From UMGS1696 sp045643285 (lineage in GTDB: Bacteria > Bacillota > Clostridia > Oscillospirales > CAG-272), in the NCBI GenBank assembly GCA_045643285.1, contig JAZUKN010000102.1, forward strand, positions 1 to 64,000: a stretch of DNA of 64,000 bases, written 5' to 3'. The notes under the pieces are model-generated. The model searched no databases and was not told the origin of the DNA. It was given only the letters and a program-made list of their open reading frames with translations. The translations under genes and the position numbers were made by a program. Shown piece by piece: positions 8,694-15,734 of the stretch (the stretch's first letter is position 1; each line of letters starts with the position of its first letter).

Positions 8694-9638
8694 TCAGGCA
8701 AGCTCGGAGGTGTGGTGAACCTTGGATACGCGAGGTTCCGCGCCGGTTTCGTCGGAAATATCGAGGTATTCGGGCGCGTAATCCTCAAACAGACCGGTGG
8801 GAATCTGAGAGGTCCACGCCTCTTTGGTAAATTCGGGAGCTTCCACGCCCAGCGCGTACAGAATGATGGCTGCGGAGTCGCGGATGTTCATTTCTTCGAT
8901 CTCGCCCGCCTTCACGCCGCGTCCGGCTGCCATGAAGGTGATGTACTTCTCCCCGTCGGACCAGCCGCCGTGACCGCCGCCGTAGCAGCCGAACTGCGGT
9001 TTGCCTTCCGAATCGTGCCGCAGATCGAGAGTGCCGCCGTGGTCGCAGATGATGCAGAACAGCGTATCGTCTTCGATGCCCGCGTCAACGACCGCCTGAT
9101 AGACCGCGCCGATGTATTCGTCAACCTTGGCGATCTGCGTCAGATGAGCGGCGGTTCCGTAGCCGTTACCGTGACCGGCTCCGTCCACGCTGTCGGAATG
9201 GATGAACAGGAAGGCGGGCTTTTCGTTCTTGATGTAGTCGCAGATGGGAGCGACCAGCGCGGCGTCGTTGGCGTTGAACTTGGTCACGCCGATGCCGTCC
9301 TCGACGACGCCGTGGTTGATGGGGCTCCAGTCGCAGAAGGAACCGAGAACCGCGTTCGGATCGGCTTCCCGGATTCTGCGGAATACGGACGGGTACGGAG
9401 AGTCGATGGGATGGATGTTTTCGCTGATGGAGCCGTTGGTCATCCCATGAACGGCAGGGCTCACGCCTAAAAGGAGGGAACCCCAGCATTCCGCGCTGAT
9501 GGACGGACGGGAAGCATAGGCGCGGAAGGTCTTTGCGCCTTTCCAGAAGATCCGGTCGATGTTCGGGGTATTGGCAAATTTGACAAAGGAGCCGCCGCCG
9601 TCAATGCCGTAGAAGATCACATGACTGAACTTTTTCAT
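8694..9638 (-). CDS. Alkaline-phosphatase-superfamily hydrolase (phosphodiesterase or sulfatase-like)
   Basis: The protein (314 residues) shows the metal-site pattern of the superfamily: an N-terminal FYGIDGGG, a central FLFIHSDSVDGAGHGNG, then ICDHGG and GGHGG. At the position aligned with the sulfatase C-x-P-x-R motif it has Ser48 in SAECW, so formylglycine chemistry is excluded and a Ser nucleophile as in phosphatases or phosphodiesterases is expected (inference). ATG at 9638 is preferred over an in-frame GTG at 9647. It lies downstream of a related hydrolase on the same strand and is probably in one operon with it. Substrate unknown. Confidence 0.75.
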   Translation of the reverse strand: MKKFSHVIFYGIDGGGSFVKFANTPNIDRIFWKGAKTFRAYASRPSISAECWGSLLLGVSPAVHGMTNGSISENIHPIDSPYPSVFRRIREADPNAVLGSFCDWSPINHGVVEDGIGVTKFNANDAALVAPICDYIKNEKPAFLFIHSDSVDGAGHGNGYGTAAHLTQIAKVDEYIGAVYQAVVDAGIEDDTLFCIICDHGGTLDLRHDSEGKPQFGCYGGGHGGWSDGEKYITFMAAGRGVKAGEIEEMNIRDSAAIILYALGVEAPEFTKEAWTSQIPTGLFEDYAPEYLDISDETGAEPRVSKVHHTSELA

Positions 9639-9744
9639 AATATACACCGTTTTTGTCTGCGGAGGATTTCGCAGAACAGGAATCCTTTCTGTTGGTATTT
9701 TTCGGGGAGCCGAGGTTGTTTTCGGCGGGAAGGTCCGAACGGGA

Positions 9745-11118
9745 TCAGCCCTTCTTCTGGAGCTTGACCGCGTCCGCGATGCCGCCGATGTACTTGCCCA
9801 TGTACGCCTCGTCGGAGGTCTTGAACGGACCCTCGGCGCGGAGGAAGTTCACGTCAATCGGGTTCGGACGACCGGTTTCCGCAGTGCGCTTAGCGATCCA
9901 CTTGTCCATTTCCGCTTTCAGCGCGGCGACGATCTCGGGATTTTCGTCCGCTACGTTGTGGTTTTCCTGCGGGTCCTTGATGAGGTTGTACAGCTCGATC
10001 ATCGGCTTGTAGTGGAAGTCCGGTTCGAGGGAAACGATCAGCTTCCATTCGGGCGTTCTCCAGCCGTGCTTGCGCATCCAGGTGTCCTCGGTGATGTAGA
10101 AGGAGGGCTCCGGTTCGCGCTCACCGCCGTAGACCAGCGGCATCATGGAGCGTCCGTCGAAGGGCAGACCCGTGTCGATGCCCATGATATCGAGCAGGGT
10201 CGGGGTGACGTCCTTGAGCATCATGGTATCCTTCACGCGGACGCCGGCGGGCAGGTGATTCTTCCAGACCACGGCAAACGGCACTACCAGCGTGGGATCG
10301 TACATGCCGTGATGGTCGAAGTAGCAGTCATGGTCGTACAGCGTCTCGCCGTGGTCGGACACGAAGACGACGATGGTGTCTTCTTCCAGATTCAGGGCGT
10401 GCAGCTTTTCCAGAATCTGTTCGATGCAGTTATCCATGTAGGCGACGGCGGCGTCGTACTGAGCGATGACGTAATCCGGGTTCGTGCAGCCCTCGGGAAC
10501 CCAGGAGCCGATGTAATCGCCGAACGGACGGAAGTCATAGACCTTCTGCATCCGCCTGTCGTTCGGGTCGAAGGCGTCGCCCTGGAAGAACATATCCCGG
10601 AACGGTGCGGGAGCGAGGTACGGGCTGTGGGGGTCCATGTGGCGCAGGAAGAGGAAGAAGGGCTTGTCGCCTTTTGCCAGCCGTTCCAGTTCGGGGATCG
10701 CCACGGCGTTTAGGTTTTCCGCCTTGTGCGCGCGTCCGTCGTCGTGATCGGGACCCCAGCCGGGGAAGGAGAGATAGTTGTCGTAGCCCCGTCCGGCGGC
10801 GTTGCCCTGGAAGCCCACGCAGGTGGTTTCATAGCCCTGTTCGCGGAGCATTTCAGCCAGCACCGGAACGCCGTCCACGATCTTCGACTGACCCAGCGCG
10901 ACCACGCCCGTACCGAACACGTCGCGTCCGGTGAGCATACTGGAATAGCCGGGAGTTGTGGGAATGTGCGCGGAGAAGCAGTTGTCAAACGTGACGCCGC
11001 CGGAGGCGTATTTCGCCATGTGCGGAGTGGTCTGCCGTCCGTAGCCGTAGAGGCTCATGTGGTCGCGGCGAAGGCTGTCAATGCCGAAGAACAGCAGATT
11101 CGGAAGTTTTTTTGCCAT
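9745..11118 (-). CDS. Sulfatase-fold hydrolase lacking the formylglycine cysteine
   Basis: The 457-residue protein has the sulfatase fold: LLFFGIDSLRRDH (metal Asp14), FLRHMDPHSPY, VVFVSDHGETLYDH and a C-terminal small domain. The usual C-x-P-x-R-x4-L-T-G signature reads T-T-P-G-Y-S-S-M-L-T-G, with Thr54 in place of the cysteine that becomes formylglycine and Tyr in place of Arg. A phosphodiesterase or phosphatase with a Thr nucleophile is more likely than a true sulfatase. ATG at 11118 follows AAGGAG. The promoter at 11153-11181 drives it and probably the gene at 8694. Location is cytoplasmic, as no signal peptide is present. Confidence 0.82.
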   Translation of the reverse strand: MAKKLPNLLFFGIDSLRRDHMSLYGYGRQTTPHMAKYASGGVTFDNCFSAHIPTTPGYSSMLTGRDVFGTGVVALGQSKIVDGVPVLAEMLREQGYETTCVGFQGNAAGRGYDNYLSFPGWGPDHDDGRAHKAENLNAVAIPELERLAKGDKPFFLFLRHMDPHSPYLAPAPFRDMFFQGDAFDPNDRRMQKVYDFRPFGDYIGSWVPEGCTNPDYVIAQYDAAVAYMDNCIEQILEKLHALNLEEDTIVVFVSDHGETLYDHDCYFDHHGMYDPTLVVPFAVVWKNHLPAGVRVKDTMMLKDVTPTLLDIMGIDTGLPFDGRSMMPLVYGGEREPEPSFYITEDTWMRKHGWRTPEWKLIVSLEPDFHYKPMIELYNLIKDPQENHNVADENPEIVAALKAEMDKWIAKRTAETGRPNPIDVNFLRAEGPFKTSDEAYMGKYIGGIADAVKLQKKG

Positions 11119-11152
11119 AAGGATACTCCTTCGAGATTGAAATTTCAGCTTT

Positions 11153-11181
11153 ACTATAATATGATTTTCCGGTTTTGTCAA
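11153..11181 (-). promoter_or_regulatory. Promoter for the sulfatase-fold pair
   Basis: Minus-strand TTGACA (11181-11176), a 17-bp spacer and TATAGT (11158-11153). The leader to the ATG at 11118 is about 30 bases. Confidence 0.8.
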
Positions 11182-11216
11182 GCGGCAGGGCGCATTTTTC
11201 CGCGATTTTTTCCCGC

Positions 11217-11936
11217 TCAGCTTTTGCAGCAGCTTGCGATGGCGCGGCTGATCCATTCCGCCGTTCCATCCCCTCCGCGGCTGTCGATGGTTTCGCGGAA
11301 CCGCTCGTCGGAGACATACATCAGCCCCAGTCCCGCGAGAATTTCCGTGGTGCAGGGGTAAAAATGCTCCGTGATGAACTGCCGCAATGCTTTCACGGCG
11401 TTCTGCGCTTCTTCGCTTTCCGGGGGAAGGTTTTTCAGCTTTCCCATCTCGCCGAAGAACGCCATCAGCTCTTCTCCGGCTGCCTTCGGATCGACGGTTT
11501 TCGCCTTCTCGACGGAAGCCCGGTAGGCTTCGGTATTCCCCCAGCGCTCCTTTGCTTCGGCGGCGCAGGCGTCCAGCTCGGTTCTGTCAAATGCGGAAAA
11601 ATCCATGGTGTTTCCTCCTGATTGTAAGGTTTTTCGGGCAAGGGCAAGCATCCGTTCTATCCGTTCCCGCTCCAGCTCCAGCAGACGGATCTGCTTTTCC
11701 AGCGCGTCCGCCGGATCGTAGTCCGGGGAATCGAGGATTTGCCCGATCTCCTTCAGCGGGAACCCCAGCTCCCGGAAAAAGAGAATGTCCCGCAGCCGAC
11801 CAAGGGCGTTATCCCCGTACAGGCGATAGCCCGCCTCCGTGACTGCGGTCGGTCTGAGCAGTCCGATGGAATCGTAATAGTGCAGGGTACGCGCGCTGAG
11901 ACCCGTGAGTGCGCTGACCTCATGAACGGTTTTCAT
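11217..11936 (-). CDS. MerR-family regulator with TipAS-like ligand domain
   Basis: The 239-residue protein opens with a winged helix (TVHEVSALTGLSARTLHYYDSIGLL, read from residue 3 on in two overlapping parts, then AGYRLY), a linker helix rich in Glu/Arg/Leu (about 80-108) and a C-terminal all-alpha domain resembling the TipAS antibiotic-binding domain. ATG at 11936 is preferred over 11942 because GGGAGGG lies about seven bases before it. Its own promoter has the 19-bp spacer and central dyad typical of MerR control, so it very probably regulates itself and acts by twisting that promoter when ligand binds. The ligand is unknown; TipAS relatives bind hydrophobic drugs or peptides. Confidence 0.9.
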   Translation of the reverse strand: MKTVHEVSALTGLSARTLHYYDSIGLLRPTAVTEAGYRLYGDNALGRLRDILFFRELGFPLKEIGQILDSPDYDPADALEKQIRLLELERERIERMLALARKTLQSGGNTMDFSAFDRTELDACAAEAKERWGNTEAYRASVEKAKTVDPKAAGEELMAFFGEMGKLKNLPPESEEAQNAVKALRQFITEHFYPCTTEILAGLGLMYVSDERFRETIDSRGGDGTAEWISRAIASCCKS

Positions 11937-11958
11937 CTTCATCCCTCCCGTCTTCTAC

Positions 11959-11989
11959 AGGATACACCATGACGCAGCGTCAAAGTCAA
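11959..11989 (-). promoter_or_regulatory. MerR-type promoter-operator with 19-bp spacer
   Basis: Minus-strand TTGACT (11989-11984) and TATCCT (11964-11959) are separated by 19 bp. Inside the spacer lies the perfect 13-bp dyad TGACGCAGCGTCA (11970-11982). An over-long spacer holding a palindrome is the hallmark of MerR-activated promoters. Confidence 0.82.
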
Positions 11990-12018
11990 GGGGATTTTTC
12001 AAAAAAATCCGAAGAAAT

Positions 12019-12957
12019 TCAGGAGAGCGAAAGCTCAAAATCCTCGTTCCGGTCGCAGACCAGCATCCCGTCCTTCACGTGGAGCTCGGCAAGTTGAACC
12101 ACCGTGGGCGCGTGGCTGACGTTCACGGGATGCTCGCCGGTGAGGGCGTCGTTGTAGTGGACGAAATAGACGATGTACGCCCGCTGACCGTCCGGGGTGA
12201 CGTAAACGTCCGTGTGCCGCCCGACGGCGTTGTCCATCCTGCGCAGTCCTTCCTCGCTCAGCAGACGAGGACCGTTCTGCCGGGTGAAGTGCGTCAGATC
12301 GTCGGAGGAATATACGCCCTGTCCCGCCCATTCGCAGCAGACCAGCCAGTATTTTCCGCCCAGAGCGAAGACGTTGGGACCCTCCTGCGCCTGATCGAAG
12401 GTTGCCTGACCTTTTTCTTCCCAGTGGTACAGGTCGGGGCTGTCCGCATAGAAGGTGTGTGAGCCGTCACGCTCGTCCTTGTACCACATCCGCCAGCCGC
12501 CTGTGGGAAGCGGATACAGGCACGGGTCGATCACGCGGGTGGAGTTGATCTCCGCCTTGCCCAGATGCTTCCAGTGGAAGAGGTCCTCGGAGGTGTAGTG
12601 GCGGATGGAAGCCTCGCCTCCCCAGGTGTGGTGAATGCCCCGGATGTAGGTGACGAACATATGATACAGCCCGGACGCGCTGTCCCAGACGATTTCCGGC
12701 GCCCAGAAGGTGTTGTGCCCGAACTCGAAATCCAGATCAAGCGCGCCGCGATAGTACCAGTACGCGCCGTCGTCGGATTCCGCTACGCCGATCATCGAGC
12801 CGTAGCAGTAGGCGACGCTGCCCTCCTCAGCGGTGGAAGCACGGCGCTGGGTGTAGAAAATGTAGTATTTTCCGGTCTGTTCATTCCGGATCATCATGGG
12901 ATCGGCGGGACCGTTGTAGATGGGATCGACAAAAAGAGGTGCGGGAACTTTCGGCAT
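12019..12957 (-). CDS. Beta-propeller glycosidase-like protein, GH43-like
   Basis: The 312-residue product has a propeller pattern: GPADPMMI with an Asp near the start, YYIFYTQ, YHMFVTYI, WRMWYKDE and YWLVCCEW, as in GH43-type five-bladed propellers. No signal peptide is present. ATG at 12957 follows AGGAAG; longer in-frame extension upstream covers the promoter and is rejected. It has a near-consensus promoter of its own. It differs clearly from the propeller protein at 2889, so these are two members rather than a duplicate. The Asp near the N-terminus fits the catalytic base of GH43, but the acid is not identified with certainty; substrate unknown. Confidence 0.75.
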   Translation of the reverse strand: MPKVPAPLFVDPIYNGPADPMMIRNEQTGKYYIFYTQRRASTAEEGSVAYCYGSMIGVAESDDGAYWYYRGALDLDFEFGHNTFWAPEIVWDSASGLYHMFVTYIRGIHHTWGGEASIRHYTSEDLFHWKHLGKAEINSTRVIDPCLYPLPTGGWRMWYKDERDGSHTFYADSPDLYHWEEKGQATFDQAQEGPNVFALGGKYWLVCCEWAGQGVYSSDDLTHFTRQNGPRLLSEEGLRRMDNAVGRHTDVYVTPDGQRAYIVYFVHYNDALTGEHPVNVSHAPTVVQLAELHVKDGMLVCDRNEDFELSLS

Positions 12958-12999
12958 GAGAATACTTCCTTTCGGTGTGGTTGGTGTGATTTTGGAATC

Positions 13000-13028
13000 A
13001 GTATAACGCTTTTCGCTGGGAAAGTCAA
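13000..13028 (-). promoter_or_regulatory. Promoter for the GH43-like gene
   Basis: Minus-strand TTGACT (13028-13023), a 17-bp spacer and TATACT (13005-13000), about 40 bases before the ATG at 12957. Confidence 0.85.
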
Positions 13029-13082
13029 CGGGTATTGCATGGAACACACGGAAATCAATTTTGAGAGAAAACCGAAAGGTTG

Positions 13083-13222
13083 CCCCTCATCCGTCGCATC
13101 CCCCGAGGGGGAAGGCACAAAGTGATGCCTCACGCCATGGGAACATTCCAAACATGGATGAAAGACTCACTCTGCTGGCTTCCCCTGCCGGGGGAAGCTG
13201 TCCCGCAGGGACTGATGAGGGG
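13083..13222. repeat. Inverted pair of GATGAGGGG-ended hairpin repeats (MITE-like)
   Basis: A left unit (13083-13120) begins CCCCTCATCCGTC and a right unit (about 13175-13222) ends GACTGATGAGGGG, its near-perfect reverse complement. The right unit has a TGGCT...AGC hairpin, then GTCCC/GGGAC, the same architecture as the single copy at 44658-44705. The 54 bases between the units show no gene. It lies between the promoter of the gene starting at 12957 and sir2, and is non-coding. Confidence 0.65.
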
Positions 13223-13319
13223 ACACCCCTCGCATAATAGATTTCCGTGCATGGAACAGGGGGACGCTTTCAAATTTTCCGGGATTTTTCACCGAATCCC
13301 GCTGCCCGGCGCAAAAATA

Positions 13320-13328
13320 TGCTATAAT
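13320..13328 (+). promoter_or_regulatory. Extended -10 promoter for the Sir2 gene
   Basis: TGC followed by TATAAT (13323-13328), 35 bases before the ATG at 13364. No -35 match is seen. Confidence 0.65.
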
Positions 13329-13363
13329 AGAATCATCACATAAAAACCACAGGAGGCGGCGTC

Positions 13364-14140
13364 ATGGAGAAAACGATCCGACCCGAGGTTCGTCGGCTGT
13401 ACGAAGCCATCCGAAACAGCAGAAAGCTCTGCGTCTTCACCGGAGCCGGCGTCAGTTGCCCGTCGGGAATCCCGGATTTCCGCTCCGCAAACGGACTGTA
13501 CCGGAAAAAAGACAAAAACCCCTATCCCTATTCCCCGGAGGAAATGCTGTCCCATACCATCCTGCTCCGGGAACCCGCGCTGTTCTTCGATTTCTACCGG
13601 AAGAATATGCTCTACCCGAACGCAAAGCCCAATGCCGCGCACCGCTATTTTGCCGCGCTGGAACAGAAGGGGCATGAGGTCACGGTGGTCACGCAGAACG
13701 TGGACGGTCTGCACACCGCTGCGGGAAGCCGGGACGTGTGCGAGCTCCACGGCAGCGTGTGGCGCAACTACTGCGTGAAATGCGGACGCTCCTACGGGCT
13801 GGATACCATCACCGAACCCGGAACAGCGGACGGAATTCCGCGCTGCCCCCACGATAACGGCATGATCCGCCCCGATGTGACGCTGTACGAGGAATCCCTC
13901 GGAGGGGAAGTGCTGGAACGCACCCTCCGCGCCGTCACGGAAGCCGATACCATGATCGTCGTGGGAACCTCGCTGTCCGTCTATCCGGCGGCTTCCTTCG
14001 TCGGTCAGTTCTGCGGGAAGACGCTGGCGCTTATCAACCGGGATAAGACCGCCTACGACGACCGGGCGGACATCGTGCTGAATGACGATATCATCGCCGT
14101 GATCCGCGAGCTGGAGACGCTGGAAGCCGAAGCCGAATAA
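13364..14140 (+). CDS. cobB: Sir2-family NAD-dependent protein deacylase
   Basis: The 258-residue protein has all Sir2 landmarks: GAGVSCPSGIPDFRS (NAD binding), TQNVDGLH, the catalytic His in ELHGS, GTSLSVYPAA and a C-terminal INRD. It removes acyl groups from lysines with NAD. The zinc module is unusual: the first pair is CVKC, but the second reads RCPHDNG, where the family has CPxCGG, so the fourth ligand is missing or replaced by His. Zinc may therefore bind weakly or through His. AGGAGG precedes the ATG. It stands alone between repeat elements. Family assignment is secure; the bacterial symbol cobB is used by homology. Confidence 0.93.
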   Translation: MEKTIRPEVRRLYEAIRNSRKLCVFTGAGVSCPSGIPDFRSANGLYRKKDKNPYPYSPEEMLSHTILLREPALFFDFYRKNMLYPNAKPNAAHRYFAALEQKGHEVTVVTQNVDGLHTAAGSRDVCELHGSVWRNYCVKCGRSYGLDTITEPGTADGIPRCPHDNGMIRPDVTLYEESLGGEVLERTLRAVTEADTMIVVGTSLSVYPAASFVGQFCGKTLALINRDKTAYDDRADIVLNDDIIAVIRELETLEAEAE

Positions 14141-14227
14141 ACGCAAATCAAAACAAAATCTCCCACAACTATTCGGTGCGTGCCCATAAGGATGTTTTTT
14201 GAACTTTTGTCGGAACGCGCCGAAAAC

Positions 14228-14432
14228 GAAATAAATCCCTTTCGGGATTTGTGAAATATCCTTCGGATGTGAAATACGCCTTAGGCGTGTGAAATGCTCT
14301 GAGGAGCATAATAGGGATTTATTTCATTTCACATTCGAGTGCAACGAGAATATTTCACAATTTGCGTGGGCAAATTATTTCACATTCGCCGCAAGGCAAA
14401 TATTTCACTATCCGGAAATTATATATAATTTC
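14228..14432. repeat. Array of small hairpins separated by GTGAAAT/ATTTCAC
   Basis: At least seven perfect or near-perfect stem-loops, each of different sequence (for example ATCCCtttcGGGAT, ACGCCttaGGCGT, ATGCTctgaGGAGCAT), are joined by the constant heptamer GTGAAAT in the first half and its reverse complement ATTTCAC in the second half. An outer stem (AAATAAATCCC with GGGATTTATTT) folds part of the array on itself. It ends with the 20-bp palindrome GGAAATTATATATAATTTCC (14413-14432). The 407 bases from 14141 to 14547 hold this array and a terminator, with no credible gene. Confidence 0.8.
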
Positions 14433-14460
14433 CCTGCTTGCTATGGTATGAGACAAAGAT

Positions 14461-14505
14461 ACCCGCTGAAAAAGGGAAAATCTTTTTCAGCGGGTTGTTT
14501 CTTTT
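14461..14505 (+). terminator. Strong intrinsic terminator
   Basis: ACCCGCTGAAAAAG (14461-14474) pairs with CTTTTTCAGCGGGT (14482-14495), followed by TGTTTCTTTT. It can stop plus-strand transcription from sir2 and also lies just beyond the 3' end of the minus-strand hydrolase. Confidence 0.8.
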
Positions 14506-14547
14506 AACTTGACAGAACCGGGATTTGTCGGTGTACTTTTCTGCAGA

Positions 14548-15612
14548 CTATATGGCGTCAACTGTATCAAAAATACATTTTATTCCAGCAGGTATAGTAC
14601 CATTTAGGAGCCATTCCATAAAGTTCAAATCATGATCATGATTATCAAAAATGTTGACGCATAGGTTCGTTTTTCCGACCTTTTCAAAAGTTTCTTTGAT
14701 ATCATAAGCATATTGTACGGAACAATTCGCATCATCTGTGCCCTGAAAAATGTATATGGGTAAATCCAACTGCGGCAATATGTTTTTTGTCGGCTCCAAA
14801 GAAAAGTGTTCGTTAAACCAACCTGACGTTAGAATGAGCGGAGCACCAAAATTGTTTTTGAGCCATTCATCGTCATTTCTCGAAATCGCATTGAGTACTT
14901 CATCAAGGTACGGCTTTTGAAGCGATGCAAAGTCGGACACATCAAGGCGCCCGTCAGAGTTGCGGTCAAATGTTTCAAAAGGTAATCCTCTGAACAAAGT
15001 TTTGACTTTTTCATCTGCCGTTTCGAAATCTTCTTTTGAAATATATCCTTTATTATTTTTATCAAAGAGTTTCCTTAAATTGATGTCTGAAGCATTACCG
15101 CTCAGCTGCCAAATTAACACATCTTTCATATTCTCATTGCAATAGCCGGCAAGCAACAGTGCATCTACTTTGCTAATTCTGCGAAAAGCGACAAGCGGTG
15201 CAATAATCGTTCCTTCACTCCAACCAAGCAAAATGATCTTTGCGTTTTGAAATTCCGGCAAGTCGGTTAAATATCGGATAATGGATTCGATATCCCTGAC
15301 AGTGTTTAACGGTTTGTATTTTTTATACTCATCTTCATTGATAGAGGCAAATAAAGGTTCACTGTCACCCATTTCTACACCACGGGTATTATAACTGCAG
15401 TACGCTATATTATCCGATACAAACTCATTTCTGAAAAAATCGTGATAGTTGAAAAAACCGCCATTGGGATTCTTTCGCTTATTGTCGTATGTGCTTTGTC
15501 CCGAGCCATTGACATAGATCACAAGTTTATCAACAGGCAAATTATCAGGATAAGAATATTTTACTTTTGTTTCACAACCATCGTAAAGAGGTATCGTTTC
15601 TATTTTATCCAT
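14548..15612 (-). CDS. Alpha/beta hydrolase with an inserted EF-hand pair
   Basis: The 354-residue protein has an alpha/beta-hydrolase core with the nucleophile elbow GWSEG (Ser132), an acid in QGTDDAN and a His near the end in NHDHD. Between core strands, about residues 160-235, sits a cap containing two calcium-binding loops: DKNNKGYISKED (184-195) and DRNSDGRLDVSD (216-227), matching EF-hand spacing at positions 1, 3, 5, 6, 8 and 12. There is no signal peptide. ATG at 15612 follows GGAGAG; an in-frame TTG lies five codons upstream. Base composition is clearly more AT-rich than the neighbours, suggesting recent acquisition. The substrate is unknown; a carboxylesterase or peptidase is possible. 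Confidence 0.85.
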   Translation of the reverse strand: MDKIETIPLYDGCETKVKYSYPDNLPVDKLVIYVNGSGQSTYDNKRKNPNGGFFNYHDFFRNEFVSDNIAYCSYNTRGVEMGDSEPLFASINEDEYKKYKPLNTVRDIESIIRYLTDLPEFQNAKIILLGWSEGTIIAPLVAFRRISKVDALLLAGYCNENMKDVLIWQLSGNASDINLRKLFDKNNKGYISKEDFETADEKVKTLFRGLPFETFDRNSDGRLDVSDFASLQKPYLDEVLNAISRNDDEWLKNNFGAPLILTSGWFNEHFSLEPTKNILPQLDLPIYIFQGTDDANCSVQYAYDIKETFEKVGKTNLCVNIFDNHDHDLNFMEWLLNGTIPAGIKCIFDTVDAI

Positions 15613-15734
15613 AGCAATTCTCTCCAAAAATAAGTATATAAAATTCAGTTTATCAACATATCACATATATGATATATTGCTAAACTGCCCAAAACATCCT
15701 TATCCACCCGCAGCATTTTCAGTGAGTTTTATTT

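Noticed and set aside
14228..14432. CRISPR array
   Set aside because: The constant part is only 7 bases, flips strand midway, and the variable parts are palindromes, unlike spacers; no cas genes nearby.
14289..14507. Small open frame in the hairpin array
   Set aside because: It is made of the repeated stems and ends in the terminator; no ribosome site or protein character.
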